Assembly (NCBI RefSeq): GCF_004104375.1
Contig: NZ_QOVM01000002.1
Coordinates: forward strand, 186,001-250,000
Length of the DNA stretch: 64,000 nt
From: Leeuwenhoekiella aequorea
Lineage (GTDB): Bacteria > Bacteroidota > Bacteroidia > Flavobacteriales > Flavobacteriaceae
Direction: 5' to 3'
This document shows positions 1 through 8,921 of this stretch, in pieces (positions within the stretch are counted from its first letter, which is position 1; the number at the start of each line of letters is the position of its first letter). A model generated the notes under the pieces. The model had not been told where the DNA came from. It was given only the letters and a program-made list of their open reading frames with translations, and did not search any database. The translations under genes were made by a program, and so were the position numbers.

Positions 1-852
1 ATTAAAATGGTTGATAATACCCCTTTTGTCTGTTGTAATAATTGCGATAGATCCAGAGTTAAAAATCGCATTCATTTCTCGATTTGCCTTATTGAGAGCT
101 ATTTGAGAGCGTTTTATAGTATCTATATCTTGAAACATCCCCGATAATCGCACACATTTACCATCTACCATTTCTGGCTGGCCTATAGATCTAGCCCACA
201 CCGTCAATCCCTTAGCCGTAATAATCTCAACTTCAATATCAAAGGCTTCACCTTGATTTATAGCATTATTAACGGCATTTGTAATAGCCAATCTACTAGC
301 TCCTTCTTTATAAAAATCGATACTAGATTCAACATTTGGTTTATGGCTTTCTGATATTTCGTGTATTTCATAAACCACCTTACTCCAGAACACTTCCTGT
401 GTTAAAACATTTACTTCCCAAATGCCTATACGCGCAATCTCATTTGTTTTTTCAAGAACTTTCTCTATACGTTCCTTTTCAAAATCACGTTTTTTGAGAG
501 AGGTAATATCGCCGGAATGTATAATTATACCACCTACATTCTTATCTGAATCATACCAAGGGCGAACATCCCAATAAATCCATTGGACAGTTCCGTCAGC
601 TCTAACGAATTCTGCTCCGTCGCAAATATCTATGGCTCCATTGAGACATTTTTGATGATTTTCTTTCCATTCTTCACTAATTTCAGGAAAAACCTCATAA
701 TGTGAACACCCTATAATTTCTTGATTTTCGAGTTTATAATCTGTTATCCATTTTTTTGATACAGCTAAGTAAATCATATTTTTATCGAGCATAGCGATAG
801 CCGTTGGTGCTTGCTCAATTAAAATTTTATTATAGGATTCAAAATTTTCCAA
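1..852 (-). CDS. PAS-domain signalling protein, probably a sensor histidine kinase (C-terminus outside window)
   Basis: The frame is open to the left edge, so only the N-terminal part (about 284 residues) is visible. It holds two full PAS-like units and the start of a third. The first runs from the conserved APTAIAM stretch to a PAC-like WDVRPWYD segment, the second includes ARIGIWEVN, and the third begins at IFNSGSIAIITTDKRG just before the edge. Serial PAS domains are typical of cytoplasmic sensor kinases, but no kinase domain can be seen here. The start is uncertain. The first ATG (794-792) would remove the beginning of the first PAS fold, and an in-frame stop lies at 879-877. That leaves TTG at 852 or another non-ATG codon as the likely start. 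No partner response regulator is visible. Confidence 0.75.
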   Translation of the reverse strand, partial: MENFESYNKILIEQAPTAIAMLDKNMIYLAVSKKWITDYKLENQEIIGCSHYEVFPEISEEWKENHQKCLNGAIDICDGAEFVRADGTVQWIYWDVRPWYDSDKNVGGIIIHSGDITSLKKRDFEKERIEKVLEKTNEIARIGIWEVNVLTQEVFWSKVVYEIHEISESHKPNVESSIDFYKEGASRLAITNAVNNAINQGEAFDIEVEIITAKGLTVWARSIGQPEMVDGKCVRLSGMFQDIDTIKRSQIALNKANREMNAIFNSGSIAIITTDKRGIINHFN

Positions 853-1025
853 AATTTCTAATTTAGTGATAAAACTTTATAGACTCTAGTTTTCACGAGG
901 TAATAGGGACAATTGCAAATTAAAATAAACTTAATCTATTATTAACATTTATTATTTACATATATGTAGGATTTTTTAGAAGTCACCTCTGTTTATAAAG
1001 CACTTGCCTATTCTAAAGAATTAGA

Positions 1026-1063
1026 GAAGCCTCTTTAAATTTAATTTTAAAGAGGCTTCTTTT
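1026..1063. terminator. Probable intrinsic terminator
   Basis: A 14-bp perfect stem pairs GAAGCCTCTTTAAA (1026-1039) with its complement at 1046-1059, around a 6-nt loop. The T run (1060-1063) is on the plus side. The hairpin lies just downstream of the minus-strand hydrolase gene and probably ends its transcript; the poor T tract on that strand makes this less certain. Confidence 0.6.
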
Positions 1064-1086
1064 ATCATCACTTGCAAGAACTTTAT

Positions 1087-2355
1087 TTACTGTCCTGTAT
1101 TAGATTCTTGTAAAGCTTTATCAATTCTACCAGCAAGATACATGTGATCTGAAGCCGAATTTTTACGTAGAACATTCGTCATTAAACAAACGATATATTT
1201 GGGTCCGCCACCGGGGTGTTCAACTATTATTACTGAATTCATATAATTAAAAACATTTCCTGCATAATCTCCGCAAGCACCTTTAGATCTATCACACTTG
1301 TAAAAACTTCCACTTTTAAAATATACGGCAGCAGAATCAAGAGTTTTTGACTGTGCGTAGCGAATACGACGCTCTGTCTGGTACATAATACGTTTCATTT
1401 CTAAGCTAGAAAGAGAATCTACAGCTTTACCTTGTTCAATATTCACTAAAAATTTCATTAATCCCTTAGGCGAACCAATGCTACCCCCTTGACGACTAAC
1501 ATAACGTTCTGCACCATTTGTAAAAAAACCTCCTAAACGCCATTCATCTTCTGTAATACCTAAATCTCTAAGTGGCTGATTTACTACTTCAAAGGCAAGG
1601 TCTGAAATTTCCTTACGGTCTGTTTCTTTAAACCATTTCATCGCTTCCTCGTCGGTAAGGGTAAAATATTTTTCTCCAAAAACTTTCAATAAAAGTGCTT
1701 CCCTGTACACCACACTTGCTGCACCATTATTACTCACAGCTACCATATGATCTATCCACTCATACAAACTAAAAACATCATCTTCACGAGCTGTTCTCCT
1801 CGTTAATTTGTCTTGCTCAATATCATATAGTGGAATAGTATGATGATCATACACTGCAAATGGTCCGCCTTTTACTTTTTTATGCTTTAGTAAGCTTTCT
1901 CGCGCACCCCAGTCGTTTGGGCATAATTTTTCAAGCTGATCAAACATGGCAAGTAAGATTGCTAACTTACCTACGCTACCCGGTTGGTAACCTCTAGTTT
2001 CATTACGAGCAGCATATTTTAAATTTGTTGTATCACTCATATCCATAACAGAAATCGAGTAGCTAGCATCTAAGCCATAAAACAAACCAGATATTTTTTT
2101 CTGTAATTCTGGATCTTCAGTCATATAAGAACTGGCACTATCATTTTTTGAGGTGAGTCTTAATTTGATATCTTCAGTCTTTAAATAAGCTCCTGCAGGA
2201 ATTCGTGTATATTTTATACTGTCTTTCACGATTTTTTGTAGCTGTGCAAGTCTAGCTATTCCCGTACGCTCATAACCGTCAATAGGGTAGAAGTTAGGGC
2301 CTGTAAATGCAAGTACTAATAGTAAAACCGGTAATAAAAGAAGATATTTTTTCAT
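1087..2355 (-). CDS. Exported serine hydrolase of the beta-lactamase/penicillin-binding fold
   Basis: This 422-residue protein starts with a clear N-terminal signal/anchor (MKKY followed by a Leu-rich core to about residue 18), so it acts in the periplasm or at the envelope. The three active-site boxes of the class A beta-lactamase/DD-peptidase fold are present in order: SVGK (127-130, nucleophile Ser127), SNN (208-210) and KSGS (347-350). The length and the roughly 100-residue N-terminal extension suggest a peptidoglycan-directed hydrolase or an uncharacterised esterase rather than a dedicated antibiotic lactamase, and no Glu166-type omega loop is obvious. It lies 59 bp downstream of the exported dikinase gene on the same strand and may be co-transcribed with it. 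The substrate is unknown. Confidence 0.8.
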   Translation of the reverse strand: MKKYLLLLPVLLLVLAFTGPNFYPIDGYERTGIARLAQLQKIVKDSIKYTRIPAGAYLKTEDIKLRLTSKNDSASSYMTEDPELQKKISGLFYGLDASYSISVMDMSDTTNLKYAARNETRGYQPGSVGKLAILLAMFDQLEKLCPNDWGARESLLKHKKVKGGPFAVYDHHTIPLYDIEQDKLTRRTAREDDVFSLYEWIDHMVAVSNNGAASVVYREALLLKVFGEKYFTLTDEEAMKWFKETDRKEISDLAFEVVNQPLRDLGITEDEWRLGGFFTNGAERYVSRQGGSIGSPKGLMKFLVNIEQGKAVDSLSSLEMKRIMYQTERRIRYAQSKTLDSAAVYFKSGSFYKCDRSKGACGDYAGNVFNYMNSVIIVEHPGGGPKYIVCLMTNVLRKNSASDHMYLAGRIDKALQESNTGQ

Positions 2356-2414
2356 AGTAATTATATAATGGTGTTATCAAAACACTGCTAATAGCAAGTA
2401 TTCTATTTTGATAA

Positions 2415-5321
2415 TTAAAGTTTAGTGTCGAGATCTATATACTCCTCTAGGTTTGTTTTTGGCGATATCGAATCGAGATAACCATTGCTAAGTGCATTTT
2501 TATTTTCTACAAACGGGCGTATCTGAAATAACCATAATTTGTCGTCTTGAAAGCCTAATTCTACATCATAAGCACCTTCGTAATCGGTATCGGTTTGTTG
2601 TGGTATTTTCTCACGAATTTCCTTCGCTACTTCACGTAAACTTTCGATATTTTTTTGATTAATTATAGACTTTTCAAAACTTGTGCTGTATTTTTTTGTG
2701 CCACCAGTAGCAGGTAATCGTATATAATCAGGTTGACGAGCAGGAGCCAGTAATAAATCAGAAGTAGAAGATACAAGCCTGGTCTCTGCAGCTTGACCAT
2801 CTACAGCACCACCTGCTCCGCGACTAAAAGCAACGGTAAGATCTTCATCTGTACCTTCATTGATACCTTTTGTAATCATTACTCCCGAATATTCAACATC
2901 AACACTAGGAATAACTAATATAGAAGGAAATACATTCTCAGGATTTGAGAGGTAAACTTGTCTCCATTTAAAACTACGTTCAGTATAAGGAGAAGCCCAA
3001 ACGGATTTAATACCCTCTAAGATTTTTTGTTCTTCAACAACATTGAACAAGGTTAAGTTTAAACCTGCTCCAGTAAACTCCTTTAAATCCTCCATGTTGG
3101 TATCACTTCTAAGAAATACTGGAGTCTGACCTATAGGTTTGTCAAAATTTGTGATAAAAGACGCACGCAATTCACTTACAAATGCAGGCTTTAATTTCAT
3201 CTCTGCAATTGCAGCTCTTAATGTTGCAAGTTTATTTAATTGAAAAGCTTCGATTTGCCCCGTAGAAGTTCCTGCTTTTCTCATCTTATCAGCACTAGCA
3301 AACATATCAGTCAAAAATTGCCAATAGCTCAATGATTGACCTGGCATCGGTAAATCCATATGATCTCTAAATATCCCAAACGGAATAACTAAGCCTTCTA
3401 CAACGTGCTCCGGAAACATTTTCTTTAACTGACCTAAATTTGCTGCTTTTGGTCCTGCTAATTTTCCGCTGGCTGATGCATCAATATCTCTCATATTGAG
3501 AATATTTTTCAAATCAAGTCTTATTTTCTCAATAGGTACCGCTATTTTAGTTTGTTTCCGTTCTTCTTGTGAAAAAAGTTGCTTTTCTTCTTTCGACATA
3601 TCTTCGGCTAGTTTTAATATAACCGTTCCCTTATTAGAGACGGCATAGAAAACTTCTTTTCCATTAAACTCTTGAAGCGCTTCCAGATTTGAGTCTATTA
3701 AAGCAGCATTAGGAATTCCTAAATTGCGGGCTAGTAACTGCACGTGAGATACAAGGTTACCTTCATCAACAGTAGCTATACCTGCCACCGGTTTTAAATC
3801 TGAAGGTGGTCTTTTAAAAACATATATTTTATTGCTAGAAACTTCAACCGCATCGGGATTACCGGGTACTACCACTAATTCACCCATTGCGTATCCTGGA
3901 TTCAAACCATGAATTGCGCTTTGATTTGAAATGCGCATTACCTTATTTTCGAGGTTGAGTTTTTCTGAAACAAGATCTCCTAATTCGCTCACCGCTTTTC
4001 CCAAAGGTAGCGCAACAGATGATCTAACGCGATCATCAATAAAACCAGCTGACAACGCTTCAAACTCAGTATATTTTTCAACATCTGCATCGTAAGTAGC
4101 TTTTACCATTGCAGCACTCCATTGTACAACATTGCGTGAGGTTGTAAGCATACTATTTAATTCATCTAAAGATACATTTGTATACTTTATAGGAGCTAGG
4201 GTAGCGGCAATTTGCTCCCATTCCCAAACTTCGGTAAGACCTGTGCCTGCTGTAGCATAAGATAGGTGGTACACTTTATCTAGAAGCTCTCGTAAGTCTT
4301 TTGGCTCCCAGGAGGCTGCTTTTTTAAGTAACATTTCTTCAAGTTTTAGAGAAATATCTAAAATAGCCAGACGATCTGTAGGTTTTTGTAGTTGCGTAAT
4401 TTGCGTACGTATATTACAAAGTAAATCACTTATAGCAGGAATTACTACACTAGCCGGAGTATCATTGTTAATTGTAGTTGTGAAGTTTAATAATTGTTCT
4501 TTTACAGCTGCATCACTCTTTAAACTCGCTACTTTATTTTTGAGACCCTGTAAATTAATAGGAGCATAATACTCGTTTAGGGTTACAAGAAGGTTATCAA
4601 ATTCCGTATTTAATTTCGGACTCAGCTCATCTTGATATTTCTGCTGAAATTGTTGTACTAATGCGATGTCACTTACATCTGGCTGACCGTGGATCTTTAC
4701 CCGGGCATCCATAAATTTTGGAAATAATTCTGCTATAACTTTAGACTCACTACGCATACGTTGTGCGATATTATCATCACCAGCATGCGGTATATCTTTT
4801 AGCGACTGTCTTATCAAATAATAATTAGACTCTAGAATATTATCTTGTTTAAGTAAATCTTTATAAAAATCGATTCCCCAAGCTTCTTCGTCTTCAGATT
4901 GTATTGCACCCCGATAATATTGAGCGCGTTGCAAAATCCAACCATCATCAACACTTTGTAGATATTTGTTTATTTGATATTGCTTAATTCTACTATTGTT
5001 ATTTGCAGCATCCCAGAATTTTTTAGGATTTGCTGCTGCCAGAATCTCAGCAAAATACAACTGATTTTTATCTGCAATGCTTTTTGTAATTTCTTTGTAG
5101 CTAGCATGCTGTACACCGTCAACTCCTTCAGGACAAGGATCTTTAGGTTCTCGCATAGTACCATCTTCGCAAAACCATCTTATACGCAAGTAAGGTCCCC
5201 GGGCATCATTTTTAAATTCTTGAATCGTATTTTTAATAGTAGCTGTCGAATATTCTTGAGCTGTGGCTTGTAATCCTGTAAACAGGAGCAGTGTAAGACT
5301 ATAGCGTAATATTAAATGCAT
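2415..5321 (-). CDS. Exported PEP-synthase/glucan-water-dikinase-like phosphotransferase
   Basis: The protein has 968 residues and a signal peptide (MHLILRY, hydrophobic core, cleavage near ATA-QE). Residues 30-450 are largely helical and resemble nothing I recognise. Residues about 470-570 form a phosphohistidine swivel domain with His526 in NLVSHVQLLARNLGIP. Residues about 615-968 are a PPDK_N/ATP-grasp-like nucleotide domain, with GPKAANLGQL (623-632), FLRSDTNMEDL near 736-746, SPYTERSFKWR near 777-787 and a C-terminal LFQIRPF. The C-terminal PEP/pyruvate TIM barrel of PpsA is missing. The swivel domain precedes the ATP domain, as in plant alpha-glucan water dikinase, and the local motifs also look closer to GWD than to PpsA. 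An ATP-using enzyme with a signal peptide is unusual. The cellular role is unknown. Confidence 0.75.
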   Translation of the reverse strand: MHLILRYSLTLLLFTGLQATAQEYSTATIKNTIQEFKNDARGPYLRIRWFCEDGTMREPKDPCPEGVDGVQHASYKEITKSIADKNQLYFAEILAAANPKKFWDAANNNSRIKQYQINKYLQSVDDGWILQRAQYYRGAIQSEDEEAWGIDFYKDLLKQDNILESNYYLIRQSLKDIPHAGDDNIAQRMRSESKVIAELFPKFMDARVKIHGQPDVSDIALVQQFQQKYQDELSPKLNTEFDNLLVTLNEYYAPINLQGLKNKVASLKSDAAVKEQLLNFTTTINNDTPASVVIPAISDLLCNIRTQITQLQKPTDRLAILDISLKLEEMLLKKAASWEPKDLRELLDKVYHLSYATAGTGLTEVWEWEQIAATLAPIKYTNVSLDELNSMLTTSRNVVQWSAAMVKATYDADVEKYTEFEALSAGFIDDRVRSSVALPLGKAVSELGDLVSEKLNLENKVMRISNQSAIHGLNPGYAMGELVVVPGNPDAVEVSSNKIYVFKRPPSDLKPVAGIATVDEGNLVSHVQLLARNLGIPNAALIDSNLEALQEFNGKEVFYAVSNKGTVILKLAEDMSKEEKQLFSQEERKQTKIAVPIEKIRLDLKNILNMRDIDASASGKLAGPKAANLGQLKKMFPEHVVEGLVIPFGIFRDHMDLPMPGQSLSYWQFLTDMFASADKMRKAGTSTGQIEAFQLNKLATLRAAIAEMKLKPAFVSELRASFITNFDKPIGQTPVFLRSDTNMEDLKEFTGAGLNLTLFNVVEEQKILEGIKSVWASPYTERSFKWRQVYLSNPENVFPSILVIPSVDVEYSGVMITKGINEGTDEDLTVAFSRGAGGAVDGQAAETRLVSSTSDLLLAPARQPDYIRLPATGGTKKYSTSFEKSIINQKNIESLREVAKEIREKIPQQTDTDYEGAYDVELGFQDDKLWLFQIRPFVENKNALSNGYLDSISPKTNLEEYIDLDTKL

Positions 5322-5439
5322 ATAATGTTGTTTGTCACAAAAATAGAAGATCTAGTCAATTACCTCTTAAAATTAACTATGATTTATATAAATAGAGAGT
5401 TTATCAAGTCTATAAATAATTTAGAGTAGCCCTAAACAA

Positions 5440-5468
5440 ATATATCCCATCTTGAGGATGGGATATAT
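5440..5468 (-). terminator. Hairpin downstream of the sigma-factor operon
   Basis: A 12-bp perfect stem (ATATATCCCATC at 5440-5451 with its complement at 5457-5468) encloses a 5-nt loop. On the minus strand a short T-rich tail (TTGTTT) follows. It lies 30 bp after the stop of the membrane-protein gene, consistent with an intrinsic terminator. Confidence 0.55.
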
Positions 5469-5497
5469 GGATATATTTTAAATGAAAAGAGTATGAT

Positions 5498-6139
5498 CTA
5501 ATTCCTTAACTCTAATTTATTAAGTTCTTTATAATTGCGATGTAATCTGCGGAGTAGTATACCATACAGTAATTTATAGAATAACCAAAAAATACCTATC
5601 ATAAACAAGAACATCGCTAGAAATGAAATGATGAAACTCAATGGTAAAGTCGTAGAGCCATCTTCACCTACAATATAAAGTTTCTGAATTTTTGGGCTAT
5701 ACATGGCTGAAGCTATGAACACAATCATACCTATTACAAATGCCATTACCAGATTGTAAATCACATAATAATTCACAGTCTTACGTACTTTTAAGATACG
5801 TTTCATAAGTACACTGGTATTCTCTGTCGTTTGTACTTCTTTGTAGTTTTTGTAAAAAATATAAATAAAATAGATTAGAAGACAATAATGTATAATTGTC
5901 GCAACAATTTCAAATTCATATAAGTGTAATTCCTTAAGAGAGTTTAAGCTTTTAGTATTAATAGTAAATGCATTTAGTACAGTCCAAAATAAAAATTCTA
6001 TTATTGATATGTATAAAATCCACTTCATTATAGAAGATGATCTTTTATGAATCATTCTATATAGGGAGTCTATGCTCACCTTTGGAAGATCGGCTTCCTG
6101 CCGTTTCCAGTCTTCTTTTAAAAATTCAAGTTCATCCAT
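5498..6139 (-). CDS. Membrane protein paired with an ECF sigma factor (possible anti-sigma partner)
   Basis: The protein has 213 residues. A short cytoplasmic N-terminus (MDELEFLKEDWKRQE) is followed by four predicted membrane helices near residues 38-58, 75-97, 120-145 and 165-195, and then a basic C-terminal tail (RRLHRNYKELNKLELRN). It starts 6 bp after the stop of the sigma-factor gene, so the two are almost certainly co-transcribed. No zinc-binding anti-sigma HxxxCxxC motif is present, so an anti-sigma role is inferred from position only. Proteins of this kind are common next to ECF sigma factors in Flavobacteriia, often with misleading database names. Charged N-terminal residues could contact the sigma factor. 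Confidence 0.7.
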   Translation of the reverse strand: MDELEFLKEDWKRQEADLPKVSIDSLYRMIHKRSSSIMKWILYISIIEFLFWTVLNAFTINTKSLNSLKELHLYEFEIVATIIHYCLLIYFIYIFYKNYKEVQTTENTSVLMKRILKVRKTVNYYVIYNLVMAFVIGMIVFIASAMYSPKIQKLYIVGEDGSTTLPLSFIISFLAMFLFMIGIFWLFYKLLYGILLRRLHRNYKELNKLELRN

Positions 6140-6145
6140 CTGCTG

Positions 6146-6640
6146 CTACACATTTAATAAGTCTTTCAACTTTCCTTTAACACGATTCATCTTTACACGA
6201 GCATTAACCTCAGAGATACCTAACGTTTCAGAAATCTCACTATACGGTTTATCTTCCAAATACAAAAAAACAAGTGCTTTATCTATATCACTAAGTTGGC
6301 GAATTGCAGAGTACATCAATTTTAATTGTTCTTCAACCGTGTTATCATATTCTGTACTGGCAATTTTAAACATCACACTGTCATAATCCTGTGTGCGTAT
6401 ACTGCGCTTTGATTTTCTATAAAGTGTTATTGAGGTATTAAGTCCCACCCGATACATCCAGGTACTAAATTTTGAGTCGCCTCTAAACTTAGGGTATGCC
6501 TTAAATAATTGAATTGTAATTTCTTGAAACAAATCGTTATGTGATTCTTGATCGTGAGTATATAACCTACAGATCTTATGCACAATATTCTGGTTCGCTT
6601 CAAGCTGGGTTACAAATTGTTTTTCAAGTTGCGGATCCAA
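6146..6640 (-). CDS. ECF-type RNA polymerase sigma factor (sigma-70 family)
   Basis: The length of 164 residues is normal for an ECF sigma. Region 2 is visible at about residues 15-85, with DLFQEITIQLFKAYPKFRG and the core-binding/-10 segment KFSTWMYRVGLNT. Region 4 is at about residues 108-160, with DKALVFLYLEDKPYSEIS and an HTH ending NARVKMNRVKGKLK. The gene probably starts at TTG (6640-6638), because no ATG lies close upstream and the protein beginning matches the family's usual start. It precedes the membrane-protein gene and is divergent from ndh. The regulon and inducing signal cannot be read from the sequence. Confidence 0.9.
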   Translation of the reverse strand: MDPQLEKQFVTQLEANQNIVHKICRLYTHDQESHNDLFQEITIQLFKAYPKFRGDSKFSTWMYRVGLNTSITLYRKSKRSIRTQDYDSVMFKIASTEYDNTVEEQLKLMYSAIRQLSDIDKALVFLYLEDKPYSEISETLGISEVNARVKMNRVKGKLKDLLNV

Positions 6641-6740
6641 GAGCTAATTGATTAGTTATCTATTTGTATCTCCTACGGGAACTATGTTACAGATAAAGCT
6701 AAATTAATAATAAAGATTTATGGGTTTATCATCTGTTAAG

Positions 6741-6748
6741 TAACTTTG
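6741..6748 (+). promoter_or_regulatory. Probable -7 promoter element of ndh
   Basis: TAACTTTG matches the Bacteroidota -7 consensus TAnnTTTG and ends 15 bp before the ATG of ndh. It contains the TTG at 6746 that would otherwise be an upstream start codon, which argues for the ATG at 6764. No clear -33 TTTG/TTG box was found. Confidence 0.5.
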
Positions 6749-6763
6749 TTAAAACTAGCAGCT

Positions 6764-8059
6764 ATGAATATTCCTAAAACTCAAAAATCTCGTATTGTTA
6801 TAATTGGTGGAGGTTTTGGAGGAATTAATTTGATTAAAAATTTGAAGAAAACAGATTATCAAATAGTTCTTCTTGATAAGCGTAATTTTCACACATTCCA
6901 ACCTTTATTATATCAGGTTTCTACATCTGGATTAGAACCGGAATCTATAGCTTACCCGCTGAGAAAATTAATACGTAATCAAAAAAATATGCATTTCCGT
7001 CTTGCGGAAGTAGATCATATAGATACCAATCTCAAAAAAATACGTACAGATATAGGTGATCTTTCTTATGATTATCTTGTAATTGCTACAGGAACACGCA
7101 CCAATTTTTTTGGAAATAAAACTATAGAAGATAACGCAGTATGGATGAAAAGTCTCCCCCAAGCTTTAAACATTCGTAGTTTAATGTTTGAAAATCTTGA
7201 GCGTGCAAATCGTACCGAAGATCCTGTAAAGCGAAAAGAATTATTACGTTTTGTTATTGCTGGTGCAGGTCCTACTGGCGTCGAACTTAGTGGAGCATTT
7301 GCAGAATTACGTTCTAATGTATTACAAGCCGATTATCCTGATATGGATATAAGTGAGATCGAAATACACCTTGTTGAAGGAGCTGATCGCGTATTACCCC
7401 CATTTAGTGAATATTCTTCTAAGAAAGCTCAAAAGTTTTTGGAAGATATGGGAGTCACCATACATCTGGAAACCTTTGTAGATAATTACGAAAATAACCG
7501 AATGACAACAAAGGGTGATCTTATTTTAGATACAGCAACATTCATCTGGTCTGCAGGTGTTACTGGTGCTGCTATTTCAGGTTTTGAAGAAACTTCGCTA
7601 TTGCCTAAAATTAATAGGTACAAGGTTGATCGTTATAATAAAGTAGCCGGTTTTCAAGATATTTATGCAATAGGAGATATTGCTTTAATGCAAACCGAAG
7701 ATTTTCCGAAAGGTCATCCTCAGGTTGCACAACCCGCTATTCAGCAAGGAAAAAATTTAGCCATAAATTTCAAAAATAAACTGAAAAATAAAGAATTGAA
7801 ACCCTTTAGCTACTTTGATAAAGGTTCAATGGCAACCATAGGTAGAAATAAAGCGGTTGTTGATATAGGTAAAGTTCGTTTTGCAGGATTTTTTGCGTGG
7901 TTTATTTGGATGTTTATACATCTTTGGTTTTTAGTAGGTTTTAGAAACCGGGTGGTTACTTTCTTTAATTGGACGTATAGCTACATCAACTTTGACAAAG
8001 CTGCACGTTTAATAATTAGACCGTTTAAGCAAAATAAAATAATAGCAGAAGAGGATTAA
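6764..8059 (+). CDS. ndh: Type II NADH:quinone oxidoreductase (NDH-2)
   Basis: This is a single-subunit, non-proton-pumping flavoprotein that oxidises NADH and reduces quinone at the inner face of the membrane. From the ATG at 6764 it has 431 residues. The FAD-binding Rossmann motif GGGFGGINL is near residues 14-22 and the NADH-binding GAGPTGVELSG near residue 163. The late FAD motif YAIGDIA and the AQPAIQQGK quinone-site-like segment follow. The C-terminal amphipathic/hydrophobic segment FFAWFIWMFIHLWFLVGF is the family's membrane-anchoring end. The ATG is preferred over a TTG six codons upstream because that TTG lies inside a promoter-like element. The stop overlaps the stop of the convergent esterase gene by 4 bp. 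Confidence 0.93.
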   Translation: MNIPKTQKSRIVIIGGGFGGINLIKNLKKTDYQIVLLDKRNFHTFQPLLYQVSTSGLEPESIAYPLRKLIRNQKNMHFRLAEVDHIDTNLKKIRTDIGDLSYDYLVIATGTRTNFFGNKTIEDNAVWMKSLPQALNIRSLMFENLERANRTEDPVKRKELLRFVIAGAGPTGVELSGAFAELRSNVLQADYPDMDISEIEIHLVEGADRVLPPFSEYSSKKAQKFLEDMGVTIHLETFVDNYENNRMTTKGDLILDTATFIWSAGVTGAAISGFEETSLLPKINRYKVDRYNKVAGFQDIYAIGDIALMQTEDFPKGHPQVAQPAIQQGKNLAINFKNKLKNKELKPFSYFDKGSMATIGRNKAVVDIGKVRFAGFFAWFIWMFIHLWFLVGFRNRVVTFFNWTYSYINFDKAARLIIRPFKQNKIIAEED

Positions 8060-8886
8060 TTTATTCCCTCGGTAAATGCTTTAATTTCTTTGAAACGCGT
8101 ACTGAATGGCCAGAAAAACTGAGTTACCATAGGTACGTGTTTTTTATTTAAAATAATCAATTCAGCATCAGGTTGTACTTCTATAAGTTTCTGATGAAAC
8201 AAATCGTTGTAATAATATAATGATGGAATTGTTTTAGTACCCAAATAAGTTAAAATGGGTGGTGTGTTTTCATCTATAAAATAATAAGGTGATGCATCGA
8301 GCCAGGCTTCAGGATCCTTTGTCCAGGTAATATTATAATAGTCCTCTTTTGTAGGAGGATTTTCCTGTAGATATTTATATTGATCAAGTGCAGCAGCATC
8401 ATCTAAGATTAACCCTTTCACTAATGTGGGATCATTTAAGTACTTAGGATTCATAGTAGCCAGTGCTATTAAATGTCCGCCGGCAGAATGTCCCATTAAA
8501 AATATTCTATTAGGGTTACCACCATAAGATGTGATGTTTTCTTTTGTCCACAAGATAGCCTGAGTTATTTGCTGAGTCATCATATCATAATTAGCAAACG
8601 GACTTAAAGTATAGCCGGGAATTACCGTTACAAAATCTTTTTTAGCAAAATTACGACCTAATATAGAGTAGGTGCTTTTAGAGCCACTATCCCAATTTCC
8701 TCCATGAATAAAAATTAAAACATCGTGCTGTTGAGTAGAATCTTTAGGTTGAAAAATATTAAGCGTAGGCTTTGTCGCAGAAAGTTGGTAAGAGTTGTTT
8801 AAATAATCTAAATCTGTATGTTTGATTGATGAACAACTGGTAACTAAAAATATGGCTATAGCACTTAATATAAATAGTAATCTCAT
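8056..8886 (-). CDS. Lipoprotein alpha/beta-hydrolase (esterase, BD-FAE/acetyl-esterase-like)
   Basis: The protein has 276 residues with an SPII signal ending LVTSC (lipidated Cys18), so it is a membrane-anchored lipoprotein. The oxyanion-hole motif HGGNW is at 61-65, the nucleophile elbow GHSAG at 132-136 (Ser134), and a late His250 in NKKHVPM completes a plausible catalytic triad, with an acidic residue near 210-220. HGG plus GxSxG is the pattern of the hormone-sensitive-lipase/kynurenine-formamidase-like carboxylesterases. The gene converges on ndh and the two stop codons overlap by 4 bp. The substrate is unknown. Confidence 0.85.
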   Translation of the reverse strand: MRLLFILSAIAIFLVTSCSSIKHTDLDYLNNSYQLSATKPTLNIFQPKDSTQQHDVLIFIHGGNWDSGSKSTYSILGRNFAKKDFVTVIPGYTLSPFANYDMMTQQITQAILWTKENITSYGGNPNRIFLMGHSAGGHLIALATMNPKYLNDPTLVKGLILDDAAALDQYKYLQENPPTKEDYYNITWTKDPEAWLDASPYYFIDENTPPILTYLGTKTIPSLYYYNDLFHQKLIEVQPDAELIILNKKHVPMVTQFFWPFSTRFKEIKAFTEGIN

Positions 8887-8921
8887 AATTTAAGGAATAG
8901 TAATTTTAAATGGGTATCTAC

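Noticed and set aside
4970-5273. Two overlapping ORFs within the dikinase gene on both strands
   Set aside because: They are shadows of the dikinase N-terminal region, with no own start context or family likeness.
6746-6763. TTG start six codons upstream of ndh
   Set aside because: The TTG is the last part of the TAACTTTG promoter element, and the NDH-2 family starts near MNIPK.
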